This document shows positions 52,431 through 60,787 of a stretch of DNA of 64,000 nucleotides, in pieces. Below the pieces are notes generated by a model, which made no database searches, was not told the DNA's origin, and saw only the letters and a list, made by a program, of their open reading frames with translations. The stretch comes from Tsukamurella sp. 8F (GTDB lineage Bacteria; Actinomycetota; Actinomycetes; Mycobacteriales; Mycobacteriaceae). The translations under genes and the position numbers were made by a program. The DNA lies in NCBI RefSeq assembly GCF_029167375.1, contig NZ_JARFTP010000001.1, positions 1 through 64,000 on the forward strand. The letters run 5' to 3'. Every line of letters begins with the position of its first letter. The stretch's first letter is position 1.

Positions 52431-53045
52431 TCAGGAGGTCGCGATGGGCACGAGCGCGATGCGGGCGTAGCGCCGTGCCGCCAGCTCGTCGGTGAGGTCG
52501 AACGGTGAGGGCTCCTCGATGAGGCACGCGAGCGTCAGGCGGACCAAGGCGTCGGCGCGCATACGGGTGTCCTCGGGGTCCTCGTCACGATTCTGTCGGG
52601 TGGTCATCTGGTACATCCCGAACTGGACCCCGAGGTCGATCAGCGAATCCTCCTCGCCGGTGAACAGCGCGACCCGGTCGTCGGGATGCGAGGCGAGCAG
52701 TAGCGTGTGGCCGTACCGGCAGCACCGCACAAATACCTCGACGGTCCGCTCGGCCGTGTCCTCGATCGTCTCGAGCACCTCCGTGATCTCGGCCAGGAGT
52801 CGCTCCACGGCCCACCTCACCGCGGCCTCGAGGATCGAGTCCTTGGCGCCGAATCGGCGGAACACCGTCATCCGGCTGAGACCGGCCTCAGCGGCGATGG
52901 CGTCGACCGTCACGTTGCGAGTCCCCTTGCGCCGCAGAACCGCGAGCGCGGCCCGCAGTACGTCGGCATCCTGGTCCGATACCGCTGCTCGTTGCTCGAA
53001 TGCCCTGTTCAGTAGCTCTGGGAGCGCGGCGCCTGGACGTGTCAC
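52431..53045 (-). CDS. TetR-family transcriptional regulator
   Basis: 204 residues. The N-terminal helix-turn-helix (about residues 25-70) contains VTVDAIAAEAGLSRMTVFRRF; the rest is a helical ligand-binding domain. The GTG at 53045 has TACAAT eight bases upstream on the minus strand, so the leader is one base or absent. The extended frame to 53636 is antisense to the MerR gene. Adjacent to and co-oriented with eat-eutB-eutC, so ethanolamine or a related ligand is a reasonable but unproven inducer; it may instead regulate only itself. Confidence 0.88.
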   Translation of the reverse strand: MTRPGAALPELLNRAFEQRAAVSDQDADVLRAALAVLRRKGTRNVTVDAIAAEAGLSRMTVFRRFGAKDSILEAAVRWAVERLLAEITEVLETIEDTAERTVEVFVRCCRYGHTLLLASHPDDRVALFTGEEDSLIDLGVQFGMYQMTTRQNRDEDPEDTRMRADALVRLTLACLIEEPSPFDLTDELAARRYARIALVPIATS

Positions 53046-53134
53046 GAGTCCAGATTGTAGGAGAGGAAATGGGACATTACTCGATCTTCGCATGTCCTTG
53101 GGATCAGCACCGTAGATCCGGCGGGACCGGTGTG

Positions 53135-53165
53135 TTGACTCTCCAGCGGCGGGAGACTGCACGCT
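53135..53165 (+). promoter_or_regulatory. MerR-type promoter with long spacer and operator
   Basis: TTGACT (53135-53140), a 19-base spacer, and CACGCT (53160-53165), six bases before the GTG at 53172. The 21 bases 53138-53158 form an imperfect palindrome (16 of 20 paired positions), as expected for a MerR operator inside an overlong spacer. Confidence 0.6.
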
Positions 53166-53171
53166 GTAGTC

Positions 53172-54065
53172 GTGACCGACCGAGACGAACTGTTCAGCAT
53201 CGGAGACCTCGCCGGGCGCACCGGCGTGAGCGTGAAGACGGTCAGGTTCTGGGCCGACGAGGGCCTGGTGCCGGTCCGGGAGCGTACCGCGGGTGGCTAC
53301 CGGCTCTTCGACGCCGAGGCTGCCGCGCGCCTGGATCTCGTGCGGACGTTGCGTGAGCTCGGCATCGGGTTGCCTACGGTGCGCGAGGTGTTGGCCCGGC
53401 AGGAGACCCTTGCCGACGTCGCCGCGGCGCACGCGCTGGCCCTCGACGCCGAGATCCGCACGTTGCGCACGCGGCGCGCCGTGCTCCGGGCGGTTGCACG
53501 AAGTGGAAGCACGACAGAGGAGTTGAGAATCATGAACGAGATGGCGAACGTCTCCGCGGCGGAACGGCAGCGAGTGATCGACGAGTTCGTCGACGAGGCC
53601 TTCGCGGGCATTCCGGCCGATGCCCCCGGAGCGCATATCGCGAACGGTATGCGATCGATGCCGGCAGAGCTGCCGGACGAGCCGACTACGGCGCAGGTGG
53701 AGGCATGGATCGAGTTGGCGGCGCTGGTCGCCGATCCCGGTTTCCGCGCCCGCTGCCGTCAGATGGCGGTCGAGGGTGCCCGGACCGAGGCGCCGGTGAT
53801 GGTGGACCTCGAGCCTGCAGCGGCCGCGGAGGCGCGGGGCCTGGCCCCGGATTCCGCTGAAGCCGCCACGATTCTCGACGGCATCGTGCCTGCGGGCACG
53901 GATCGCGCGGCTCTGGCGGAGCAGATGGCGACGTTCAGTGACCGTCGGGTCGAGCGTTACTGGGCGCTGCTGGGCCTACTCAACGGGTGGCCGCCACGCG
54001 AGTCGACGTTCTCCGTGGCCAGCGCCGAGTGGGCGATCGCTGCGCTCCGCGCGCATTCTGCGTGA
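53172..54065 (+). CDS. MerR-family transcriptional regulator with large C-terminal domain
   Basis: 297 residues. N-terminal MerR winged helix (about 7-75: FSIGDLAGRTGVSVKTVRFW, GYRLFD) and a coiled-coil helix (about 80-118). A helical C-terminal domain of about 170 residues has no obvious metal-binding cysteines, so a small-molecule effector is likelier than a metal. GTG start at 53172. The promoter at 53135-53165 has the stretched spacer typical of MerR autoregulation. Divergent from tetR (126 bp) and convergent with an araC-type gene. Target genes other than itself are unknown. Confidence 0.88.
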   Translation: MTDRDELFSIGDLAGRTGVSVKTVRFWADEGLVPVRERTAGGYRLFDAEAAARLDLVRTLRELGIGLPTVREVLARQETLADVAAAHALALDAEIRTLRTRRAVLRAVARSGSTTEELRIMNEMANVSAAERQRVIDEFVDEAFAGIPADAPGAHIANGMRSMPAELPDEPTTAQVEAWIELAALVADPGFRARCRQMAVEGARTEAPVMVDLEPAAAAEARGLAPDSAEAATILDGIVPAGTDRAALAEQMATFSDRRVERYWALLGLLNGWPPRESTFSVASAEWAIAALRAHSA

Positions 54066-54084
54066 GGCCGAGGCATTGTCGGAG

Positions 54085-54117
54085 CGGTGCGGCGGGACCC
54101 GGATACCCGCCGCACCG
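54085..54117. terminator. Bidirectional hairpin between convergent merR and araC genes
   Basis: Perfect 12-bp arms (54085-54096 and 54106-54117) around a 9-base loop, in the 86-bp gap between two converging stop codons. No U tract on either strand. Confidence 0.8.
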
Positions 54118-54151
54118 GCTGTCGGCATGCACTCGGCGGGAGCGCAGCAGA

Positions 54152-55186
54152 TCAGGGTGTTTCGTCGCCCGTTCGCTGCCGGACCGAGGATCGCAGTGTC
54201 TCCGACGGGTTCTCGCCGTACCGTGCACGGTAGGCGGCGGCGAACCGCGACAGGTGGGTGAACCCCCACCGCCACGCCACGTCGGTAACGGACGGCGTGG
54301 CGGCGTGGTGATCGAGGAGGCGAAGTTCCTCATGGACCTTGGACAGGCGCATCTCCTGAAGGCTTCGCATAGGCGACGAGTTCAATTGATCGCGGAAGAG
54401 ACGCTGCAGGGAGCGTTCGGTCGTACCGGCGTATTCTGCGAGATCGGCCAATGTGATCCGCGCGGCGATGTTGGCTTCGCAGAAGCCGAGGACCTCTGCG
54501 ATGATGCGACTCGAACCGGGCTGTGCCGCAGTGCGATCCAGCTGTTCGGTGCAGCTGTTGCGGTGCCCGACCAATAGGCCCGTCAGGAGGTGGTCCCGCC
54601 AGCTGGCCGATGACAACGGATGTGAGAGCACTCCCGAGTCGAGGTCGTCGAGACCGTTTCGAAGTAGCCGGCTCCACGACGCGGCCGCGGGGGTGGAGAG
54701 CCCCAGGGAGACATCGAACACCGGCACCGATTCGACAGGGCGCCCCAGGAGCGATGAGAGGCGCCTGGTCATCGTCGCTGTGCCGATCCGAATGTGGAGG
54801 TGTGCGGCGTCGCTGTGCATGCGGATGTTCGCGCGCATACCGGGGCTGAGGATCGCTGCGTTGTGTAGACCGATCGCGGTGCCGTCGCTTGCATCGTCGG
54901 TGTCGACGGCGATGCTGCTGGTACCGATCACGGGCACGATGACGTCGTAGTAGTCCACGGGCTCGAGGAGCTGCACGTCGACCGCTGCGCCCTGCGACAG
55001 ATACACGAGGTCGAGGTCCGCGACACGCGCCGCTCTGACGTCGCCGACGAACTCCTCAGCGGTGCGCCTGCGGCGCAACCGGTGCGGGGCGAGCAGATCC
55101 GACACCGTGCGCTGGAATTCCGGGATGTCGGCGCCGTGCAGTCGTTCGTGCCCGACAAGCGGCGTGGGTGCCGTGGTATCCGACAT
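54152..55186 (-). CDS. AraC-family transcriptional regulator
   Basis: 344 residues. N-terminal AraC_binding_2-type domain (about 20-200) and C-terminal double helix-turn-helix (about 240-340: ITLADLAEYAGTTERSLQRLF and TDVAWRWGFTHLSRFAAAYRARYG). The ATG at 55186 has GGGAG upstream; the longer frame to 55321 lies in the porin regulatory region. Effector unknown. It faces away from the porin cluster across 396 bp and could regulate it, but no evidence goes beyond position. Confidence 0.88.
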   Translation of the reverse strand: MSDTTAPTPLVGHERLHGADIPEFQRTVSDLLAPHRLRRRRTAEEFVGDVRAARVADLDLVYLSQGAAVDVQLLEPVDYYDVIVPVIGTSSIAVDTDDASDGTAIGLHNAAILSPGMRANIRMHSDAAHLHIRIGTATMTRRLSSLLGRPVESVPVFDVSLGLSTPAAASWSRLLRNGLDDLDSGVLSHPLSSASWRDHLLTGLLVGHRNSCTEQLDRTAAQPGSSRIIAEVLGFCEANIAARITLADLAEYAGTTERSLQRLFRDQLNSSPMRSLQEMRLSKVHEELRLLDHHAATPSVTDVAWRWGFTHLSRFAAAYRARYGENPSETLRSSVRQRTGDETP

Positions 55187-55582
55187 CGCGTCTCCCGTCA
55201 CTAGCTGGCACGGATCCGCATCGGATCGCACTGCGGCAGGCTCGCGCCGAGCGGGCTGCGGCACCTTCTGGAATTCAGGCCAGTGAAGTGTAAACAGAAA
55301 CGAGTGATGCAATCCATCCAAATGTCTGATTTGTTACCAATCGTACGATTCTCTTACATGAGACCTCTCTGACCTCCAGTATTGCTCTGCGAGCCCCTAC
55401 GGGCGCCATCAGCGTCCTCTTAAGCAGGTGCCTATGCCAGCCGTCGCTAGCCGGATAAGACCTGTCGCTTAGGGGATAGCGCACGGTGGCCTGCCTCTCA
55501 TAAATTTGCTTTCGAGAATCGCGTGAGGAGGTCGCGTTCCGGTCGTACACGACCGGGATCGCTACCAGGATGGAGGAATTCG
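55187..55582. other. 396-bp intergenic region before the porin cluster
   Basis: No gene seen. The middle part (about 55290-55370) is unusually AT-rich for this genome, suggesting promoters for the araC gene and the porin operon. Near its right end lie a TAAATT hexamer (55501-55506), an 8-bp inverted repeat (55539-55556) and the ribosome site GGAGGAATT before ATG 55583. MspA genes of mycobacteria also carry long upstream control regions. Confidence 0.6.
55539..55556. promoter_or_regulatory. Inverted repeat in the leader of the first porin gene
   Basis: CCGGTCGT and ACGACCGG with a 2-base centre, ending 26 bases before the ATG. In RNA it could form a small hairpin that stabilises the leader; in DNA it could be an operator. 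Confidence 0.6.
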
Positions 55583-56266
55583 ATGAGGGCACGACGAGTG
55601 GCGCGTGCCGCGGTGAGCAGCATCGTGGTGGCCGCGGCGATGGCATCGACGGCGGGTGTGGCGCATGCGGATGTGTACGTGCCGCTGCCGAACGGTACGA
55701 GGAAGGTCGCGACGGCGGGCAAGTTCAGTGTGACGTTGCGTTCGACGAACAATCACGCGAAGATCCTGCCTTCGCTGGCGACGGCGCAGACGCGCACCAC
55801 CTGGGTGACGTCGACCGGTTGGGTGGATGTCAAGGGTGCCGGTAAGGATGTGAACGGCACGCTGAACCTGTCGCTGATGTCGGGGTGCCAGTTCCCGGGC
55901 GCGATCGGTGTGTCGCTCGGCGTGACCGGCCCCGGCGCTAATGCCGGTACCGGCAACCTGCTCGGTGGAGGAACCCCGTCGGCGGGTGTGTCGCTGGGTG
56001 GTGTGAACGGTGGCCTGTCGATTCCGTTGTCGCCCGGTACCACCTCGGGTGTCACCGGCAATGCCGGGCAGTACCCGTGGGCGTCGGTGTTGGACAACAT
56101 CGCGATCAAGAAGGACGGCACGTATTCGGTGTCGGTGAAGGACTACGACGTGAACTACGGCAACTGCAGCGGGTACGCGCAGGCCCGTGTCGTGACGTGG
56201 GTGGAGCTCAAGGGCAGCAACCGTGTCGAGGGCTACCTGTACGGCAAGCCGTTCAGCCTCGGCTGA
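55583..56266 (+). CDS. MspA-family outer-membrane porin (first copy)
   Basis: 227 residues. Cleavable signal peptide (about 1-28, ending GVAHA), mature protein beginning DVYVPLPNG. Beta-rich body and the family C-terminus YLYGKPFSLG. MspA porins form oligomeric channels through the mycolic-acid outer membrane for small hydrophilic nutrients. Unlike MspA of M. smegmatis it carries two cysteines (SGCQFPG and GNCSGYAQAR), at matching places in the second copy, so a disulfide is likely. The ATG at 55583 has GGAGGAATT upstream. The second copy starts 74 bases downstream; the four genes 55583-58531 are probably cotranscribed. Confidence 0.9.
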   Translation: MRARRVARAAVSSIVVAAAMASTAGVAHADVYVPLPNGTRKVATAGKFSVTLRSTNNHAKILPSLATAQTRTTWVTSTGWVDVKGAGKDVNGTLNLSLMSGCQFPGAIGVSLGVTGPGANAGTGNLLGGGTPSAGVSLGGVNGGLSIPLSPGTTSGVTGNAGQYPWASVLDNIAIKKDGTYSVSVKDYDVNYGNCSGYAQARVVTWVELKGSNRVEGYLYGKPFSLG

Positions 56267-56339
56267 TCTACAGCCCGACGACGAAAGATCTTTCGCCCGT
56301 GTCGTGTTGTGCGGGCGCACCACCCGATAGAGGAGACCC

Positions 56340-57053
56340 ATGAAGAAGACGCTCATCCGCGGCTCTGTCGCTGCTGCGGCGGCCGGCACCGCTCTCGCGT
56401 GCGTGGCGGCCGGTACGGCCCAGGCCGATACGTTCATTCCCCTGCCCAATGGCAAGGTCACCCAGCGCGTCGGTTCCGGCGCGATCACGATCGTTGCGAC
56501 CGGTCAGTCGGCGAAGTTGTCGCCGGGCATGGTGGCGTTGCCGACCACTCGCAATGCGTGGGTGTCCGGCACTGTGCGTGCGACGATCAAGGGTAAGGAG
56601 CCGGGTAACGGCTCGATCCAGGCCGGCTATGTCGTCGGCTGCCAGGTCGCCGTCGGCAAGACCGGCATCAGTCTCGGCGCGGCGGGCAACTCGGGAGTCA
56701 CGATCGGGACGTCGCCGACCCTCTCGCCGTCCGTGGCCGGCACGACCGGCGGGGAGATCAACCTCTCGGCCGGCACGATCGGCACCCAGGCGCTGACCCT
56801 CGACAAGCCTAAGTGGCCCAAGGCGGGCGCTGAGTTCAGCCCGTCCACCGGCGGCGGTAACGGCTGGCAGGCGCCGTCCCAGTCGTTCGGCTTCGACGGC
56901 GATTCCGGCTCGCTGAGCTGGTCCGACACCACCATCGGCACGGACGGCTGCGCCGGCTACGCGCAGGCGCGCTTCTACGCCTACGTGACCGGCCAGGTGG
57001 GCAACGCCGAGGGCACCGCGGTGCTCTGGGGTAAGCCCTTCACCCTCGGCTGA
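56340..57053 (+). CDS. MspA-family outer-membrane porin (second copy)
   Basis: 237 residues. Signal peptide (1-29, ending GTAQA), mature start DTFIPLPNGK. Paired cysteines in VVGCQVAVG and DGCAGYAQARFY align with those of the first copy; it ends LWGKPFTLG. It is clearly a paralogue of the upstream porin but well diverged, with a longer central segment (LSAGTIGTQALTLDKPKWPK). Two different subunits could form channels of different selectivity or mixed oligomers. ATG with GAGGAG upstream. Porin function is inferred from the family. Confidence 0.9.
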   Translation: MKKTLIRGSVAAAAAGTALACVAAGTAQADTFIPLPNGKVTQRVGSGAITIVATGQSAKLSPGMVALPTTRNAWVSGTVRATIKGKEPGNGSIQAGYVVGCQVAVGKTGISLGAAGNSGVTIGTSPTLSPSVAGTTGGEINLSAGTIGTQALTLDKPKWPKAGAEFSPSTGGGNGWQAPSQSFGFDGDSGSLSWSDTTIGTDGCAGYAQARFYAYVTGQVGNAEGTAVLWGKPFTLG

Positions 57054-57154
57054 CGGCGACCGGCGTTCGCTCCCGGTCAGCCGCGACCGTCCCGCCTCCA
57101 CCTCGTAAGACCCGGATAACCACTCGAGCAGAACAAAGAACGGAAGGCAAGGTC

Positions 57155-57940
57155 ATGACTTCGTGGCAGCGTACTTGGCGGCACAGCCAATCTCCGGCGT
57201 CGGTATCGAGGACTCGCATGGTGGGGCCGGCGGTAGCGGCGGTCATGCTCGGTTCGGTCTGGCTGGGCGTGGGAACCGCTCACGCCGGCGGTATCCCTAC
57301 GGGTGGTCTCGACCCGGACAACCCAGCGGCCGCCGGTCCGCGGCACAGTAGCGGGACCAATGGTGCCGGCGGGGGAACTGGAGCGGCCGGTGCATCGAGC
57401 TCGTCGGCGGGTTCCCATAGCCGAGCGTCGGGCTCGTCGCAGGGAGCGACCGGAAGCGGTGCGAGATCGAATTCATCGAATCCAGGTTCGTCGGCATCCC
57501 GCGCGCAGGGATCGTCTTCTAGCGATGTGAATCGTGCCGCGCCCAGATCCGCTCCCGCGCGCAACGCCGGCGACAACGGCTCGTCGAACAGTACGGCCAG
57601 GTCGAACGGGTCGACCGGCTCTGCCAACCGAGCGTCGAGCAACGCCGCCTCGTCATCGGCGTCGAGCAACACGTCGTCGTCCTCGCCGGGATCGAACGCT
57701 GCCGCCGGCTCGCAGGCCGGTTCGACGACATCTGCGGCGACGAGCGACAGCAGGTCCGCCGCCACGAGGCCGGTCGGCTCGATAGACAGCGGAGGATCGC
57801 ATTTTCCTGCCGGCAGTGCGACAGGCACGTCCGCGAGCAGCAGCACCAGCGATGCGGCGGCCGCGGCGGCGGCCGCCGCGGCCTCGGCGAACTCGGCGTC
57901 CTCGGGGCTCGGCCTCGGCAATATCGGGCGACTGTTCTGA
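57155..57940 (+). CDS. Secreted serine/alanine/glycine-rich low-complexity protein
   Basis: 261 residues. A signal peptide (about 1-44, ending TAHA) is followed by about 200 residues dominated by Ser, Ala, Gly, Asn and Thr with scattered arginine, then a poly-alanine run and a short hydrophobic end (LGLGNIGRLF). No domain recognised; it is predicted disordered and possibly glycosylated. Between porins and an L,D-transpeptidase, a spacer or anchor role across the wall is conceivable, purely by context. Codon usage is GC-rich like its neighbours, so recent transfer is not indicated. ATG with AAGG upstream. Confidence 0.75.
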   Translation: MTSWQRTWRHSQSPASVSRTRMVGPAVAAVMLGSVWLGVGTAHAGGIPTGGLDPDNPAAAGPRHSSGTNGAGGGTGAAGASSSSAGSHSRASGSSQGATGSGARSNSSNPGSSASRAQGSSSSDVNRAAPRSAPARNAGDNGSSNSTARSNGSTGSANRASSNAASSSASSNTSSSSPGSNAAAGSQAGSTTSAATSDSRSAATRPVGSIDSGGSHFPAGSATGTSASSSTSDAAAAAAAAAASANSASSGLGLGNIGRLF

Positions 57941-57988
57941 CGCCGGTCGGTGACGACCGTGGCCACCATCGATGATGGGATCATCCCG

Positions 57989-58531
57989 ATGACGAGCGCG
58001 ACTCCGCGTCCATCCTTCTGTTCGATATTCCTCGCCGCGATCGTCGCATTCGTCCCGGCTGTACACGCCGGCGGTGTCGCTGCCGCAGCGGCACCGCCGG
58101 TGCCGAGCCCGACCGGATGGTCCGCCCGCGCCGACGATTCCACGCATATGATGACCATCTGGCATGGAGCATCGGTCGTTCGGGTGATTCCGATCGCCAT
58201 GGGGAATCGTAAACATCCCACGCCCAACGGCATCTATCACACGATGCAGAAATTCCGTTCGATGGTTATGGACTCGTCGACGTTCGGAGTCCCTGTCGAT
58301 TCTCCGGAAGGCTACAGAACCCCCGTCGAGTACGCGACGAGGCTCTCCTGGGATGGGATCTTCATTCACGCCGCACCCTGGTCGGTGATGTACCAGGGAA
58401 GGACGAATGTCAGCCATGGGTGCATCAACGTGAGCACGGCCGACGGTCGCTACGTCTACGACGAGATGCCGATCGGCTCCACCGTCGAAGTGATAGGGAC
58501 GAGCGGAGGAACTTACACCCCGGGGACGTGA
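57989..58531 (+). CDS. Minimal secreted L,D-transpeptidase (YkuD domain)
   Basis: 180 residues: a signal peptide (about 1-35) then a single YkuD catalytic domain. The active site is HGCINVS with the nucleophilic cysteine, preceded by the usual GIFIHAAPWS histidine motif. L,D-transpeptidases make 3-3 peptidoglycan crosslinks or attach proteins to the wall. Mycobacterial enzymes carry extra immunoglobulin-like domains and C-terminal extensions; both are missing here. ATG 57989 is preferred because the alternative GTG at 57950 would add acidic residues to the signal peptide. Nine codons or so after the serine-rich gene, same strand. Confidence 0.88.
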   Translation: MTSATPRPSFCSIFLAAIVAFVPAVHAGGVAAAAAPPVPSPTGWSARADDSTHMMTIWHGASVVRVIPIAMGNRKHPTPNGIYHTMQKFRSMVMDSSTFGVPVDSPEGYRTPVEYATRLSWDGIFIHAAPWSVMYQGRTNVSHGCINVSTADGRYVYDEMPIGSTVEVIGTSGGTYTPGT

Positions 58532-58554
58532 GTGCGCAGACGCTTCGGCCCGCG

Positions 58555-59574
58555 TCATACCGACTCGGCCGTGAGCAGTTCCAGGGGATGGAAGTCTGTG
58601 CATCTCCCTGAACGGTCGAGGAGCGACCCCAGTCTTTTCGGCGTATCGAAGGTGACAGCTCGATCCACGACGATGAAGCCGGGCACGACCGTCTCCAGGT
58701 CGGACTCCAGAATCGGCAGTTCGCCGATCCTGCGCAGCCACACGGTCATCAGGATGTTCGCGGTGCCCGTGACTTCGCAGCACACGCGGATCTGGGGGAA
58801 TTCCGCGAGTGCGTCCATCAGATGCGTGAGCGCCTGGGGCCGTACCCGTGCCCACAGGTTCGCCGTTACGGGCCAGCCGCCGAGGACGTGCGCGACTTCG
58901 CATCGAATGGAGAGTATGCGTTCGGCGACCAATGACTCGAGTCGGCGGCGGACGGTAGGGGCGCTCAATCCGCTGTCCGCAGCAAGATCGACGGCGGAGC
59001 GCCGGCCGTCGAGAGCAAGATGGGCGATGAGCGCCAGGTCGGCGTCGTCCGGCGAGTGACTCATAGGACGGTGACGGGCGCGGTAGCGGGCTAATACCGA
59101 CTCGTCCTCGTCGCCGAGTGCCGAGACCCGCCATCGTTCACTTTCGCCGAATACCTGCATCACCACCCGCGTGCGCGTGCGTGCGACCTTCGGAGATGCA
59201 GCGAGCTCCTGAACCCAGTCGCCCAGGGTGTCGAGGTCGGAAGTCATCACCGTCAGCAAGAGATCGCTGTCGCCGGCGACGCGCTGAATGGTCGCCACTT
59301 TCCCGTCGCGCGCCAATGTCGCCACGAGATCTATCGCTCCGGAGTGGATCTGGACCTCGACGAATGCGGTGCATTGTGTATTCAGGAAGGTCGCACCCGG
59401 ATAGGTGACGATCCACGCCAGTCCGTCCCGCCGCAGTCGTTCCCAGCGCCTCGCGGCGGTGGGTCCGCTGACGCCGGCGACCTGACCGACCACATCCCAG
59501 GGCGCCCTCGCCGCTGCCTGCAGAGCGTGAACGATTCGGAAGTCAACGGCGTCTGGCACGTCACAATTCTGCAC
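58555..59574 (-). CDS. Double-domain Lrp/AsnC-family regulator
   Basis: 339 residues made of two Lrp-like units: helix-turn-helix plus ligand-binding domain at about 8-150 and again at about 175-325 (second HTH: AVDLAADSGLSAPTVRRRLESL). Fused tandem Lrp proteins are known in actinobacteria and usually control an adjacent amino-acid or amine catabolic gene. GTG start at 59574. Divergent from the opine-dehydrogenase operon across 109 bp with an inverted repeat at 59645-59670, so it is the likely regulator. Converges with the L,D-transpeptidase gene (23-bp gap). Confidence 0.87.
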   Translation of the reverse strand: MQNCDVPDAVDFRIVHALQAAARAPWDVVGQVAGVSGPTAARRWERLRRDGLAWIVTYPGATFLNTQCTAFVEVQIHSGAIDLVATLARDGKVATIQRVAGDSDLLLTVMTSDLDTLGDWVQELAASPKVARTRTRVVMQVFGESERWRVSALGDEDESVLARYRARHRPMSHSPDDADLALIAHLALDGRRSAVDLAADSGLSAPTVRRRLESLVAERILSIRCEVAHVLGGWPVTANLWARVRPQALTHLMDALAEFPQIRVCCEVTGTANILMTVWLRRIGELPILESDLETVVPGFIVVDRAVTFDTPKRLGSLLDRSGRCTDFHPLELLTAESV

Positions 59575-59644
59575 GAAAGAGGCTCCGGAAGAGCACTTCT
59601 CGACAAGCGCGATGCCGTGTGGCGCCGTTCCCTAGCGTCAGGCA

Positions 59645-59670
59645 CTGCTCGGCGGATGCCGAGTGAGCAG
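59645..59670. promoter_or_regulatory. Nested inverted repeats before the opine-dehydrogenase operon
   Basis: CTCGGC/GCCGAG (59648-59653, 59658-59663) sits inside CTGCTC/GAGCAG (59645-59650, 59665-59670). The element is just upstream of the ribosome site and could be an operator for the Lrp protein or an RNA hairpin. Confidence 0.5.
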
Positions 59671-59683
59671 AGGAGAGTAGGAC

Positions 59684-60787
59684 ATGCGAATCACAGTGAT
59701 CGGCGGAGGCCACGGCTCGTACGCGGCGGCGGCGGATATGTTCGAGAAGGGACACCAGGTCACATGGTGGCGTCGCAACGGCGACGAGTTCGCGTTGCTG
59801 CTCGCGTCGGGCGGACTGACCGTGGACGACCACCGGGGCGCCCGCACGGTGCCCGTCGGAACCGCCCAGGGCATAGCGATAGAGACGGAACTGGGGCGCG
59901 CTGTCGCCGGGGCGGAGATCGTGATCGCGCCGGTACCCGCATTCGCCCACGAAGACCTGGCGCAGAGAATGGCACCTCATCTCGTCGACGGTCAGGTCGT
60001 ATATCTGCCACCGGGCAGCCTCGGAACCGTGGTATTCGCACGCGCCCTGGCCGCGGTGGGGAACTCCGCGAAGATCGCGGTCGCGGAGACCGGCACCCTG
60101 CCGTATCTCGCCCGCAAACACGACGAAGGTACCCGTGTCGTGATCAGTGGTCACGCGACACGGTTGCCGACCGGTGTCCTGCCCGCCCGAGACAGTGAAT
60201 GGGCGCTGGCACTACTTGGACGGATATACCCGGTCGAACCCGTCGAGGATGCCATGAGTGCGGCTCTGATGAATGCGGGGCCGATCATCCATCCACCGCT
60301 GATACTGATGAATGCGGCTCCCCTGGAACACTTCGCGGCGTGGGATATCCATAACGAGGGGACGCAGGACTCGATCCGCAGGGTGACGAGCGGGCTCGAT
60401 GCCGAGCGCATCGCCGTTCGGACAGCGCTCGGCTATAGCGCACCGCATTTCCCCCTCGCGGATCATTACTCCGCCGACGGCGACGAGTGGATGTACGGCA
60501 ATGCCGCGCATGAGAAGCTCACCGACAGCGGAGATTGGCGAGAGAAGATCGATCTGCACAGCCACCGGTACATGCGCGAGGATGTGGAGGTCGGTCTCGC
60601 GCTGCTGGTCTCCCTCGGTCGATGGGCGCAGGTCCCCATGCCGATCGCGACCGGTCTGCTGGCGATCGCAACGGCGATCACCGGCCGACCTGCGTCTGCC
60701 GGCGGCAGGACTCTGGAGGCGCTGGGACTTGCGGAGCTCGATCGCGACGCCATGGTGCGCATCCTCCGCGAAGGATTCGCGTCGTGA
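59684..60787 (+). CDS. NAD(P)-dependent opine dehydrogenase (octopine/nopaline dehydrogenase family)
   Basis: 367 residues. N-terminal Rossmann domain with GGGHGSYAAA (7-16), then the family C-terminal catalytic domain (NAGPIIHPPLILMNA, conserved His). The enzymes reductively condense, or oxidatively split, N-(carboxyalkyl)amino acids: opine to amino acid plus 2-oxo acid. The direction here is unknown; context with an importer and a second dehydrogenase favours catabolism. ATG 59684 with GGAGAG upstream. The stop overlaps the next gene as GTGA. First gene of a three-gene coupled operon. Confidence 0.88.
   Translation: MRITVIGGGHGSYAAAADMFEKGHQVTWWRRNGDEFALLLASGGLTVDDHRGARTVPVGTAQGIAIETELGRAVAGAEIVIAPVPAFAHEDLAQRMAPHLVDGQVVYLPPGSLGTVVFARALAAVGNSAKIAVAETGTLPYLARKHDEGTRVVISGHATRLPTGVLPARDSEWALALLGRIYPVEPVEDAMSAALMNAGPIIHPPLILMNAAPLEHFAAWDIHNEGTQDSIRRVTSGLDAERIAVRTALGYSAPHFPLADHYSADGDEWMYGNAAHEKLTDSGDWREKIDLHSHRYMREDVEVGLALLVSLGRWAQVPMPIATGLLAIATAITGRPASAGGRTLEALGLAELDRDAMVRILREGFAS

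Noticed and set aside
50804-52495. 563-codon open frame on the plus strand
   Set aside because: Antisense to the ethanolamine permease and parts of its neighbours; composition is typical of a shadow frame and no domain is recognised.
57859-57883. Regulatory palindrome inside the serine-rich gene
   Set aside because: A run of alanine codons in GC-rich DNA readily gives such symmetry; no independent sign of function.
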